This document shows positions 45,356 to 54,125 of a stretch of DNA of 64,000 nucleotides, one piece after another. The DNA is taken from positions 1 to 64,000 of the forward strand of contig NZ_KB906608.1 in the NCBI RefSeq assembly GCF_000381525.1. The letters are read 5' to 3'. Below the pieces are notes generated by a model that saw nothing but the letters and a program-made list of their open reading frames with translations, was not told where the DNA came from and did no database searches. This DNA comes from Peptostreptococcus anaerobius VPI 4330 = DSM 2949 (GTDB taxonomy: Bacteria > Bacillota > Clostridia > Peptostreptococcales > Peptostreptococcaceae). Every line of letters starts with the position of its first letter. Position 1 is the stretch's first letter. Both the position numbers and the translations under genes were made by a program.

Positions 45356-46419
45356 TGGAGTGGTCTAATTTTAAAAATGGATTACTTAGAAAGATATTAG
45401 ACAAGGATACAAGAGGTTATGCTGTAAATACAAGGAAAAAGACAGTGGTGTTTTTAACAACTTCTGTTTTATTGATACTATTGTTTTTTATAGCTATTAG
45501 AACAGGTAGCATAGATATAAGTTTTTCTAAGCTGATGTCAGGTCTTTTTGTAAAGAGAAATCCTGATGTTGCTACAATTTGGGACCTAAGATTTCCTAGA
45601 GTAATAATAGCTATGTTAGCAGGGGCTGCTATATCAACATCTGGAGCCCTTTTGCAGTCAGTGATGAAAAATCCTCTGACAGACCCAGGTATAATCGGTA
45701 TATCATCAGCAGCATCCTTTGTTGCAGTGATAATAAGTTCATTCTTCCCAGCTATGTATTTTTCAATACCTTTTTTTGCTGTTCTTGGAGGACTTGCTGC
45801 CTACTTGTTGATATACCTTCTAGCTTGGGATGGTGGAGCCAACCCAGTGAAATTGATACTTGTGGGTGTTGCCCTTAATATGACTTTTTCAGGCCTGTCT
45901 GAATTTTGTAAGGCTTCAGTTGGCAAGGGGGCGAGCCTGTCTAGAGTCCAATCTATAGTAGAGGGCAATATAGCCCAGAAAACATGGGCAGATGTAAATC
46001 TCCTATTCTGGTATGTCTTGATAGGACTTATAGTTGCATTTCTGCTTGCTAAAAAGTGCAATGTCCTATCTCTTGAAGATAAAACTGCAAGGGGTCTTGG
46101 TGTGAATGTCGATAGGGATAGATTTATAGTTGCGATTGTGGCAATAGTTATAGTAAGTATATCTACAGCCACAGTTGGTGTAATAGGCTTTTTGGGGCTT
46201 ATTGTCCCTCATATAGCCAAGTTATTGGTTGGTAGTGACCACAAGGTTAAACTACCATATACAATGCTCTTGGGTGCAGTTATGCTCTTACTATCCGATA
46301 CAGTAGGTAGGGCTATGTTTGCCCCATATGAAATACCTGCAGCAATTATATGTGCTGTAGTAGGTGGTCCATTCTTTATACTATTACTTAGAAGAGGGGG
46401 AGATAGTTTTGGAAGTTAA
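45355..46419 (+). CDS. htsB: heme ABC transporter permease, HtsB type
   Basis: FecCD-family permease of 354 residues with about ten membrane helices. The family signature GAAISTSGALLQSVMKNPLTDPG is split here as SGALLQSVMKNPLTDPGIIG near residues 96-115; IGFLGLIVPHIAKLLVG near the end is the coupling region that contacts the ATPase. It starts with GTG at 45355 after GGGGGTGAT. It forms the channel for heme with the ATPase that overlaps its end. Confidence 0.93.
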   Translation: MEWSNFKNGLLRKILDKDTRGYAVNTRKKTVVFLTTSVLLILLFFIAIRTGSIDISFSKLMSGLFVKRNPDVATIWDLRFPRVIIAMLAGAAISTSGALLQSVMKNPLTDPGIIGISSAASFVAVIISSFFPAMYFSIPFFAVLGGLAAYLLIYLLAWDGGANPVKLILVGVALNMTFSGLSEFCKASVGKGASLSRVQSIVEGNIAQKTWADVNLLFWYVLIGLIVAFLLAKKCNVLSLEDKTARGLGVNVDRDRFIVAIVAIVIVSISTATVGVIGFLGLIVPHIAKLLVGSDHKVKLPYTMLLGAVMLLLSDTVGRAMFAPYEIPAAIICAVVGGPFFILLLRRGGDSFGS

Positions 46420-47173
46420 GAACTTAAGTTTTTCATATTCGAAAAATTCGCCCCTAATCCTAGATGATATATCATTTAAGATATCAGATGGCAAGATTAC
46501 AACCATACTTGGACCAAATGGTTGTGGTAAGTCTACTTTATTTTATTTGATGACCAAAAACCTAGAGCCCAAGATAGGGGAAGTGACCCTTGGCTATAGA
46601 AGGATAGATTCTATGACCAATAGGGAGTTTGCAAAAAAGGTGGCTATAGTCCACCAGTACAACAAGGTTGCCAATGATATAACAGTAAGACAGTTGGTCA
46701 GTTACGGACGTACTCCATACCAGGTGATGATGAAGGCTAAGTCTGAAGATGATGAAAAAATGATAGATTGGGCAATGGATGTTACAGACCTTGGACCCGT
46801 TAAGGATAGGACAGTAAACTCGCTATCAGGTGGTCAAAAGCAGAGAGTTTGGATAGCTATGGCTCTGGCTCAGGGTACTAAGATATTATTTTTGGATGAA
46901 CCTACAACATACCTTGATATCAAGTACCAGTTGGAGACCCTAAAGTTGATAAGAAACTTAAATAGGGACCTAGGTATTACCATTATAATGGTCCTACATG
47001 ATATCAACCAAGCAATGTACTATTCAGATGAAATTATAGGTTTAAAAAATGGTAAGGTCCTTGTAAAGGGGGATGCCAAAGAGGTTATAACAGAAAAAGT
47101 AATAGAGGACTTGTATGGTGTACACCTGAAAATTATTGACCTTGATGGTGAAAAAGTAATAATGAATGTTTAG
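46409..47173 (+). CDS. htsC: heme ABC transporter ATP-binding protein, HtsC type
   Basis: ATPase of the heme importer, 254 residues. Walker A GPNGCGKS, signature LSGGQKQR and Walker B ILFLDEPTTYLD are intact, as is the switch histidine (VLHDINQ). The TTG at 46409 is chosen since GAGGGGGAG sits about seven bases before it and homologues begin at LEVKNLSFSY; the ATG at 46364 in frame lacks a site. It overlaps htsB by 11 bases. No heme-degrading enzyme (IsdG type) follows. Confidence 0.92.
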   Translation: MEVKNLSFSYSKNSPLILDDISFKISDGKITTILGPNGCGKSTLFYLMTKNLEPKIGEVTLGYRRIDSMTNREFAKKVAIVHQYNKVANDITVRQLVSYGRTPYQVMMKAKSEDDEKMIDWAMDVTDLGPVKDRTVNSLSGGQKQRVWIAMALAQGTKILFLDEPTTYLDIKYQLETLKLIRNLNRDLGITIIMVLHDINQAMYYSDEIIGLKNGKVLVKGDAKEVITEKVIEDLYGVHLKIIDLDGEKVIMNV

Positions 47174-47211
47174 AAATTAATCTTGACAGATATCAAGCAA
47201 TATTGAGGACA

Positions 47212-47230
47212 AAGATAATTGATTATAAAT
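47212..47230. promoter_or_regulatory. Fur-like site before the small CWB2 NEAT gene
   Basis: AAGATAATTGATTATAAAT has the ATAAT-TG-ATTAT inverted repeat of the Fur class. It lies 71 bases before the start at 47301. Confidence 0.4.
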
Positions 47231-47300
47231 ACAGTATGTATTTACATATAAAAGAATTTAAAATATTAATGTATAGTTAACAAAATTGGGAGGTAGAACT

Positions 47301-48776
47301 ATGAATAAGAATTTTAAGACAATTATGTGTGCTACAATGGCAGTGGCTTCAGCTACTAGTGTGGCTGGTTTTGCAGGTAATATAAGCGCAGATGAAGTTG
47401 CAAATGCAGCTGTAGAATATAGCGTGCCTGTTTATCTAAAGCATGCAAATGAAGATAAGAAATCCATGGGTAACAAGGCTATTGTTGGAAATGCCAAGGT
47501 TATTGAAAAAGATGGAAAGTCTACTATATACATACAAGTAAAGGGTCTTAGCTTTATGGGAATGTTTGGTCACCTATGGGGCATGAACGTATATGAATCA
47601 GGTTTTGATAGTTCTACTAAGCCAGCTATAGTAGAAAAGATGGTAAAAGACAAGGGACTAGATGGTAAGGATAGAGACTTCCCAAGCATAATTAAGATAG
47701 AGAGAAATGCTCAGAAGGAAGATTCAATATACATAAATGTTGAAGTTGATGCTATGGATGCTATTGCATCAGATGGAGCAAGATCATATGACAAGATCAA
47801 AAAGGGAGCAGGAACTCAGAAGGCAATAATAAAACTTGACTACTCAAAGGCTAAAAAAGTAGGCGAAGAAAAGCCAAGTACAAATGCCCAGGTAAGTAGA
47901 ATAGCTGGTAGCAATAGATTTGCTACTGCTGCAAAAATAAGCGAAAGTACTTATCAGTCAGCTGACACAGTTGTACTTGCAAATGGTAGAAAAGAAGCAG
48001 ATGCCCTTGCAGCAGCACCACTAGCAGCACTTAACAAGGCTCCAATCCTACTTACAGAAGCTAATGTGTTAAAGACTGAGGCTGAAAATGAAATCAAGAG
48101 ACTAGGCGCTAAGAATGTAATTATAGCAGGTGGAAATGGGTCTGTATCACCTCAGGTAGAAGCAAAGCTAGTAGCTATGGGTCTAAAGGTAGAGAGAATT
48201 GCAGGAAGCAACAGATATTCTACATCTTTAGCAATCGCCCAGAAAGTTAGGGAAAAGTCTACAAACAAAGACCAGGCAATTCTTGTAAATGGTAAGCAGT
48301 CAGCAGATGCCCTAGCAGTATCATCACTAGCTGTAAAGGATACTACTCCAATAGTTCTTGCTGAAGCCAACAATATACCAGCAGATACACTAAAGGCCCT
48401 AGATTCTTGGTCACTTGCAAGACTTACTGTAGTAGGCGGAACAAACTCTGTTAGTGATTCAGTGAAGTCATCTGTAAAGGCAAAAGAATCTGTAAGAATA
48501 GCAGGTAAGAGTAGATATGCTACATCAGTGGCAGTAGCTAAGGTTGCTTATCCAGAAGCCAAGTCACTTATGGTAGCAAATGGAAAGATAGCAGCAGATG
48601 CCCTAGCAGCTGGTGTTGCTACTTCAAATATGAATAGCCCAATTGTACTTGTAGATGGGGTAAATTCAAATCCTGAACTTAACGCATTTGTAAAGGCCAA
48701 CCAGATAGAGAAATTAATATTAGTTGGTGGTCAGACTAGTGTTTCAGATTCAGTAGTTAAAAATATATATAAGTAA
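47301..48776 (+). CDS. single NEAT protein with CWB2 anchor
   Basis: A 491-residue secreted protein: signal peptide (cut near SADE at about residue 31), one NEAT domain (residues about 38-190, KKSMGNKAIV and VEVDAMDAIASDGARSYD), and three CWB2 modules (IAGSNRFATA first). It is the simplest version of the NEAT-CWB2 plan used by the giants in this locus and probably sits within the wall as an intermediate carrier, like IsdA or IsdC in Staphylococcus. ATG 47301 follows GGGAGGTAG; the frame runs back to 47286. Codon use suggests high expression. Confidence 0.92.
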   Translation: MNKNFKTIMCATMAVASATSVAGFAGNISADEVANAAVEYSVPVYLKHANEDKKSMGNKAIVGNAKVIEKDGKSTIYIQVKGLSFMGMFGHLWGMNVYESGFDSSTKPAIVEKMVKDKGLDGKDRDFPSIIKIERNAQKEDSIYINVEVDAMDAIASDGARSYDKIKKGAGTQKAIIKLDYSKAKKVGEEKPSTNAQVSRIAGSNRFATAAKISESTYQSADTVVLANGRKEADALAAAPLAALNKAPILLTEANVLKTEAENEIKRLGAKNVIIAGGNGSVSPQVEAKLVAMGLKVERIAGSNRYSTSLAIAQKVREKSTNKDQAILVNGKQSADALAVSSLAVKDTTPIVLAEANNIPADTLKALDSWSLARLTVVGGTNSVSDSVKSSVKAKESVRIAGKSRYATSVAVAKVAYPEAKSLMVANGKIAADALAAGVATSNMNSPIVLVDGVNSNPELNAFVKANQIEKLILVGGQTSVSDSVVKNIYK

Positions 48777-48883
48777 AAATTCTATATTTTGTAGGCTATG
48801 CACTATAGTGTTATTTATACAATAATTAATAGTATATAAATAGTCATATTAAAAGAATTTATGCTGTACAATAGTTCTTAAGT

Positions 48884-48920
48884 AGTCCCCTGTGTATTGA
48901 TTTACAAGGGGATTATTTAT
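48884..48920 (+). terminator. terminator
   Basis: TCCCCTGT (48886-48893) pairs with ACAAGGGGA (48904-48912) with one bulged base, followed by TTATTTATTT. It is 107 bases after the CWB2 NEAT gene. Confidence 0.6.
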
Positions 48921-49022
48921 TTGGTATACTATTTATGATTATTAGGATAAAATTGTATAACAAATTATTTGGTAAATGGGTTATAATGATAGAGGGCAGT
49001 CAGGGATATTAGGGAGGTAAAA

Positions 49023-50363
49023 ATGATTTCAAATAAAATTCAACAAACACAAACATTGAAACTCAATATATCCAATAATTTGGTGCAATCACTTAAGATA
49101 CTTAACATGGGTAGACAAGAGCTGGAAGAGGAATTAGAGAATTTTTCTCTTTCAAATCCTGTCTTAGATGTTGAAATAAAGAAAGATACAATCGACTGGG
49201 AGAAATACTTTAAAAACGAAAGAGGGACTATTAGTTACGATAGGAATGAATCTGCCTATCAAGATGACTCAGACTATGATTTTGAGAATATGACTACAGA
49301 CTATGACAGTCTATATGATAGTTTGCATGGCCAAATAAATATTATTAAAATGGATGAGTCAAAGAGGAAAATATGCCACTATTTGGTAGATAGCCTAGAT
49401 GATGATGGATACCTAAGAGAAAAAGAGGAGGATCTAGCTAACAAATTTGGTGTAGACAAGTCAATTGTACTGTCTGCTATAAAAATGATACACAGTTTAG
49501 AGCCAGCAGGTATAGGTGCTAGAAACCTTCAGGAGTGCATTATTCTTCAGTTGAGGGATAGGTATATATTCGACAAGCAGTTGGAGCAAATGGTCCTAAA
49601 TGACCTAAACTTAATAGCTAACTCAAATATATCTTATCTGTCATCTCGTTACAAATTTACTAGGGATGAGGTCATGGAATATATCAATATTATTAGGTCT
49701 TTGGATCCTAGACCAGCTCAAAAATACGCTAGAACAAATATAGTGTATGCCTTTCCTGATGTAATTGTGGAGTACCAGGATGGAGAGCCTATGGTAAAGT
49801 CATTTAAAGAACGTAACATAAGTTTATCTATAAACCAGTATTACAAGGATCTTCTTTTGACAAGTGATGATGAGGAAGTAAAAAAATACATAAAAGAGAA
49901 GTTGAATTCAGCTAAGAGTATGATAAATGATATTGAAGAAAGAGGTAATACAATAGTATCTATTTCCAATGCTATAATAGAGTTCCAATATGATTATTTT
50001 AAGAATAATGGAAGGCTAAAGCCTATGACTCAGGCTGATATTGCAGACAAGCTTGATTTACACATATCTACAATCTCAAGAGGGGTAAACGACAAATATA
50101 TGCTGACAAACAAGGGGCTGTTTGAACTAAAGAGGTTCTTTACAGGTGCTTACGAGTCTAGGGATGGTGAGGATATATCTACGGATACTGTAAAAGATGA
50201 GATAAAGACGATAATAGATGGTGAGGACAAGCGTAAACCTTTAAGTGATTCAAAGATAGAGGGTATGCTTAAGGAAAAGGGCTTTGATATAGCCAGAAGG
50301 ACTGTATCAAAATACAGGGAAGAGCTAGGTTACCTAAGTTCTTCAAAAAGAAAAAATATATAG
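49023..50363 (+). CDS. rpoN: RNA polymerase sigma-54 factor
   Basis: Alternative sigma factor of 446 residues that needs an AAA+ activator to open promoters. Region I is the Gln- and Leu-rich N-terminus (QQTQTLKLNISNNLVQSL), followed by the core-binding part (LEPAGIGARNLQECIILQLRD) and the helix-turn-helix (TQADIADKLDLHISTISRGV). The RpoN box ARRTVSKYRE near the C-terminus contacts the -24 element. No activator gene is in the window, and I found no convincing -24/-12 promoter here. RBS GGGAGGT. Confidence 0.96.
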   Translation: MISNKIQQTQTLKLNISNNLVQSLKILNMGRQELEEELENFSLSNPVLDVEIKKDTIDWEKYFKNERGTISYDRNESAYQDDSDYDFENMTTDYDSLYDSLHGQINIIKMDESKRKICHYLVDSLDDDGYLREKEEDLANKFGVDKSIVLSAIKMIHSLEPAGIGARNLQECIILQLRDRYIFDKQLEQMVLNDLNLIANSNISYLSSRYKFTRDEVMEYINIIRSLDPRPAQKYARTNIVYAFPDVIVEYQDGEPMVKSFKERNISLSINQYYKDLLLTSDDEEVKKYIKEKLNSAKSMINDIEERGNTIVSISNAIIEFQYDYFKNNGRLKPMTQADIADKLDLHISTISRGVNDKYMLTNKGLFELKRFFTGAYESRDGEDISTDTVKDEIKTIIDGEDKRKPLSDSKIEGMLKEKGFDIARRTVSKYREELGYLSSSKRKNI

Positions 50364-50370
50364 TTTATAA

Positions 50371-50409
50371 AATGGGACATAGCCATGCTTATGTCCCATT
50401 AATTTTTAT
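50371..50409 (+). terminator. terminator of rpoN
   Basis: An 11-bp perfect stem, AATGGGACATA (50371-50381) and TATGTCCCATT (50390-50400), then AATTTTTAT. Confidence 0.8.
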
Positions 50410-50517
50410 ACGAATACCAACTGAATATATTTACAATAAATTTTAATCGTGATATAATTAAAAAGGGTTAGTTATTTAAAAAACGAACGCTATAATAATT
50501 GTTTGGAGATAAAGCTT

Positions 50518-51462
50518 ATGAAAAAAACAGGAGCTGTAATAGTAGCGGCTGGATTATCTTCCAGAATGAAGGCATTTAAACCTTCCCTGCCTTTTGGAGA
50601 TTCTACAGTAGCCAACCACACAATAACTAAGTTGAAGAAAATGAATATTGACCCGATAACTGTGGTAGTTGGTCACAGGTCTGATGAACTCAAGAAAAGT
50701 ATATTCTATGATGATATCAGATATGTTAAAAATGAAAAATACTCACAAACACAGATGTTTGATTCTGTGCTCCTAGGTGTTAACGATGTTATGAATTTGT
50801 GCGATAGAATTTTGATAATGCCTATGGATCTGCCTGCCATTTTAGAAGAGACATTGAAGAAGGTTTTGAGTATTGATTCTGAATTAGTGAGAACTACATT
50901 TAATGGTCAACCAGGCCATCCCATCATCGTATCTAATGAATTCGCCAAATCATTAGTTAATTACAGTGGTGTGGACGGCTTGAGAGGGGCCATGGAAAAC
51001 TACGATTCACCTATAACAAATGTTGAAGTGGATGATGAGGCTGTGTATTTTGATATAGATACACCAGAAGAATACCACGAACTAATTGAATGGAATTATA
51101 GGAGGGGAAACGGTTATCCAGTTGGTCCGCAAGTTGAGGTCAAGCTTAAGGCTAGAGAGGTTTTCTTTGATGAAACTGCATGTAGCCTATTGATTAATAT
51201 AGATTTACATAAATCAATACAACAAGCTTGTTCTAGTGTTGGTATTTCATATTCAAAGGGAAGTAAGATTATTAAGGATATTGAGAGAGAGCTAGGTTTT
51301 CCGGTTGTAGAAAAATGGACTGGGGGAACTGGCGGTGGTGGTTCTTCGCTTACTAGAGAAGGTATAAGACTAGTTGAAAATTACTCGAAGCTAATGAGTG
51401 AGATGCGTCAAGAAATGGAAAAGAAGTACAAAAAATATTTTGCGATGGGATTGAGAGTTTAG
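50518..51462 (+). CDS. molybdenum-cofactor nucleotidyltransferase fused to ModE-type HTH
   Basis: A 314-residue two-domain protein. Residues 1-195 form a MobA/MocA-like nucleotidyltransferase (VIVAAGLSSRM with the NTP loop, MPMDLP with the metal Asp), which adds CMP or GMP to molybdopterin. Residues 205-314 match the N-terminal winged helix of ModE/LysR type (INIDLHKSIQQACSSVGISY), ending in GGTGGGGSSLTREG, the ModE hallmark. So it may make the cofactor and also sense or control molybdenum genes. It is the first gene of the molybdenum block. ATG 50518 follows GGAGA; a TTG at 50503 is weaker. Confidence 0.85.
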   Translation: MKKTGAVIVAAGLSSRMKAFKPSLPFGDSTVANHTITKLKKMNIDPITVVVGHRSDELKKSIFYDDIRYVKNEKYSQTQMFDSVLLGVNDVMNLCDRILIMPMDLPAILEETLKKVLSIDSELVRTTFNGQPGHPIIVSNEFAKSLVNYSGVDGLRGAMENYDSPITNVEVDDEAVYFDIDTPEEYHELIEWNYRRGNGYPVGPQVEVKLKAREVFFDETACSLLINIDLHKSIQQACSSVGISYSKGSKIIKDIERELGFPVVEKWTGGTGGGGSSLTREGIRLVENYSKLMSEMRQEMEKKYKKYFAMGLRV

Positions 51463-51468
51463 TAGCTT

Positions 51469-52035
51469 ATGAGAAAATTATATCTTGTTAGACACGCATA
51501 CCCAGACTTTAAAGATGATATCAAGCTCTGCATTGGTAGGACTGATATAGATATTGGAGAGCGTGGAATAGATGAAAGTAAAAAATTGAGGGATTTTTTT
51601 TCTAAAAAGGATATATCCTGTATATATTCAAGTCCCTTGACGAGGTGTATTAGCACTTCAAAAATAATTTCTGATGGAAATATAGAAATAAAAATAGATC
51701 CAGGACTCATGGAGATTGACATGGGAGAATGGGAAGGTATTCCCCTAAAGGACATAGTCAAAGAACTAGGAGATGAACCCTTAGGGGGAGAGAGACGTTT
51801 AGACGCCTTAGATAGAATGGAAAATACCCTTTTGAATATAATGAATAATTCTGAGGGAGATGTTATTTGCCTTGCACATGCAGGGGTTAATTGCGCCTTT
51901 GTTGCAAGGGCCACAGGTTCTGATATAAGAACTTCAAGAGCTATTAAGCAGCCATATGCATCATACAACTGTTTTGAGTTTGTTGATGGCGAATTTAAGT
52001 GTTTGGAAATTGGGGTCGTTCCCAAGGGAGATTAA
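51469..52035 (+). CDS. histidine phosphatase family protein
   Basis: Phosphoglycerate-mutase-fold phosphatase of 188 residues. The catalytic stretch is LVRHAYP (phosphohistidine at residue 9), followed by SSPLTRCISTSKII, EIDMGEWEG and the second His in LAHAGVN. This resembles CobC-type alpha-ribazole phosphatases, but no cobalamin genes are near; such phosphatases recur in clostridial molybdenum hydroxylase clusters, where the substrate is unknown. It starts six bases after the fusion gene. Confidence 0.85.
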   Translation: MRKLYLVRHAYPDFKDDIKLCIGRTDIDIGERGIDESKKLRDFFSKKDISCIYSSPLTRCISTSKIISDGNIEIKIDPGLMEIDMGEWEGIPLKDIVKELGDEPLGGERRLDALDRMENTLLNIMNNSEGDVICLAHAGVNCAFVARATGSDIRTSRAIKQPYASYNCFEFVDGEFKCLEIGVVPKGD

Positions 52036-52041
52036 GATAAT

Positions 52042-53070
52042 ATGAAGAAGTTTTTTGAGTTGTTAAATGATGAATTGATGGCCGGTAGAGATGTTACTAT
52101 GGTCAGTGTTACTGCTAGTTCTGGCTCAACACCAAGGGGGGCAGGAGCCAGGATGATTGTAGGAGAAAAAGGGAGAATATATGGGACAATTGGTGGCGGT
52201 GCTGTCGAGTACCTATGCCAGCAAAAGGCCCAAGAAGTTCTAAAGACAAAGAAATCTTTTAATGAGAGCTATATGCTTAGACAAAATCAAGTACAGGACC
52301 TAGGTATGATTTGCGGTGGTGATGTAGCTTGTTTTTTCCAGTATATATCAGGTCAAGACGAAAAGATAAAAGAGATGGTAAAATTCGTTTTGGATGGATT
52401 TGAAAAAGATGAAGATATTTGGATGATAATGGATATAACTGATGGCGATAAACCCTCAATGGGAATTGTAAGGGGAGACGGCAAAAAATCAGGTGATGAA
52501 TATCCAAAACAAGTACTAGAACACCTAGATAGAAAATCAAGAAAGTATAAGCTTGATTCAAGTGTGTATTTTATTGAAAAAATCAACCAAAATTCGAAGG
52601 TATATATATTTGGTGGAGGACACGTAGCCCAACAGCTAGTACCGACACTTCACAGAATTGGATTTAACTGTATAGTCCTTGAAGATAGGGTGGACTTTTC
52701 TAAAAAGGAATTATTCCAAGGAGTAGTATCTACCAGGATAGTCGATATGCAAGACCTGTCTGACCTATGTGAAGAGATAAGCGAGAACGACTATATATGT
52801 ATAATGACTAGGGGCCACAAGGATGACTATATTATCCAGCGTCAAGTCCTAAAGACACCAGCCAGATATATTGGAGTTATAGGTTCTAGGAGGAAAACTG
52901 CGGGAGTAATGGAAAAGCTTAGAAATGACGGTTACAATGACGAGGACTTGGCAAGAATAACAGCACCTATAGGCATTCCTCTAGATGCTGAGACTCCAGC
53001 AGAGATAGCTATCAGTATTGCAGGACAATTAATAAATGAAAGGGCAAAAGATAGACATGAAGATAATTAA
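52042..53070 (+). CDS. xdhC: XdhC/CoxI family molybdenum cofactor chaperone
   Basis: Protein of 342 residues that in known systems binds molybdopterin, helps add the sulfido ligand and delivers it to xanthine-dehydrogenase-family enzymes. N-terminal XdhC/CoxI domain (TASSGSTPRGAGARMIV, GTIGGGAVE, MICGGDVACFF) and C-terminal Rossmann domain (VYIFGGGHVAQQL, GVIGSRRKTAGVMEKL). It supports the large subunit coded at 61199. Overlaps the next gene by 14 bases. Confidence 0.93.
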   Translation: MKKFFELLNDELMAGRDVTMVSVTASSGSTPRGAGARMIVGEKGRIYGTIGGGAVEYLCQQKAQEVLKTKKSFNESYMLRQNQVQDLGMICGGDVACFFQYISGQDEKIKEMVKFVLDGFEKDEDIWMIMDITDGDKPSMGIVRGDGKKSGDEYPKQVLEHLDRKSRKYKLDSSVYFIEKINQNSKVYIFGGGHVAQQLVPTLHRIGFNCIVLEDRVDFSKKELFQGVVSTRIVDMQDLSDLCEEISENDYICIMTRGHKDDYIIQRQVLKTPARYIGVIGSRRKTAGVMEKLRNDGYNDEDLARITAPIGIPLDAETPAEIAISIAGQLINERAKDRHEDN

Positions 53071-54103
53071 AACAGTAGACGCAGAGGGAGCAGTCCTTTG
53101 CCATGATATAACACAGATTATAAAGGGTGTAACAAAAGACACTGTCTTTAAAAAAGGGCATGTAGTAAGAAAAGAAGACATACCAGTCCTATTGAGCGTA
53201 GGAAAGGATAACTTGTATATTTGGGAAAATGACGATAATATGCTTCATGAAAATGAAGCAGCAGAAATTCTCTGTTCCCTATGTATAAACGATCATATGA
53301 ATCGTACAGGCCCTAAGGAGGGTAAGATAAACTTATCTGCTGACTGTCATGGACTATTAAAGATAAACAGAGAAGCCCTAAAGACTGTCAATAGTTTCGG
53401 TCAAATGATGATAGCCAGCATACACGGCAATTTCCCTGTCCACAAGGGGGACAAGATAGCTGGAACAAGGATTATACCTCTAGTTATAGAAAAAGAAAAA
53501 ATGGAAAGAGTGAGAGACCAGATAAATAGTATGACATCTGGCCAGCCTATATTTGAGATAAAGGAATTCAAGGGTAAAAAGGTCGGTGTAGTTACAACAG
53601 GAAATGAAGTTTTCTATGGAAGAATCAAGGACACATTTACTCCTGTTATAATAGACAAGATAGCTGAGTTCGGTGGAGAGATGTTTGAACATATTGTCCT
53701 TGAAGATGATGATAAGAAGGTTACAAAGGCCATATTAGAATTGATAGAAAAGAGAGCAGACATGGTCGTATGTACTGGTGGTATGAGTGTAGACCCAGAT
53801 GATAAGACTCCTTTGGCCATTAAAAATACAGGTGCAGATATAATATCTTATGGAGCTCCAGTCCTTCCGGGTGCAATGTTCTTGCTTGCCTATTATGGAA
53901 AAAATGGTAGTGATAAGACTATTCCAATCCTTGGGCTTCCAGGATGCGTAATGTATGCCAAGAGAACTATATTTGACCTTATACTACCAAGGGTTATGGC
54001 AGATGATGAGGTTACAGCAGAAGATATAGCAGAGTTAGGTGAAGGTGGACTCTGTCTTGAATGCGATGTATGTGTATTCCCTAAGTGTACATTTGGTAGA
54101 TAG
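53057..54103 (+). CDS. MoeA-like molybdopterin-binding protein with Cys-rich tail
   Basis: A 348-residue protein related to MoeA/MogA. The molybdopterin-binding core is visible as [19 protein letters not shown] and [16 protein letters not shown], with the family loop [11 protein letters not shown]. It lacks the usual MoeA domain IV. It ends in [16 protein letters not shown], with Cys spacing that could bind iron-sulfur or zinc. This form recurs next to XdhC in anaerobes and probably inserts molybdenum or handles the cofactor. ATG 53057 lies in the end of xdhC. Confidence 0.82.
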   Translation: MKIIKTVDAEGAVLCHDITQIIKGVTKDTVFKKGHVVRKEDIPVLLSVGKDNLYIWENDDNMLHENEAAEILCSLCINDHMNRTGPKEGKINLSADCHGLLKINREALKTVNSFGQMMIASIHGNFPVHKGDKIAGTRIIPLVIEKEKMERVRDQINSMTSGQPIFEIKEFKGKKVGVVTTGNEVFYGRIKDTFTPVIIDKIAEFGGEMFEHIVLEDDDKKVTKAILELIEKRADMVVCTGGMSVDPDDKTPLAIKNTGADIISYGAPVLPGAMFLLAYYGKNGSDKTIPILGLPGCVMYAKRTIFDLILPRVMADDEVTAEDIAELGEGGLCLECDVCVFPKCTFGR

Positions 54104-54125
54104 TATTGTTGAGAATGGAGAAAAT

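Noticed and set aside
46364-46408. ATG 46364 as start of htsC
   Set aside because: It would add 15 residues not seen in related ATPases and has no ribosome site; TTG 46409 has a strong one.
47174-47300. sigma-A promoter at TTGACA 47183-47188
   Set aside because: No -10 box at 16-18 bases; the TTGACA is part of a small CTTGA/TCAAG hairpin.
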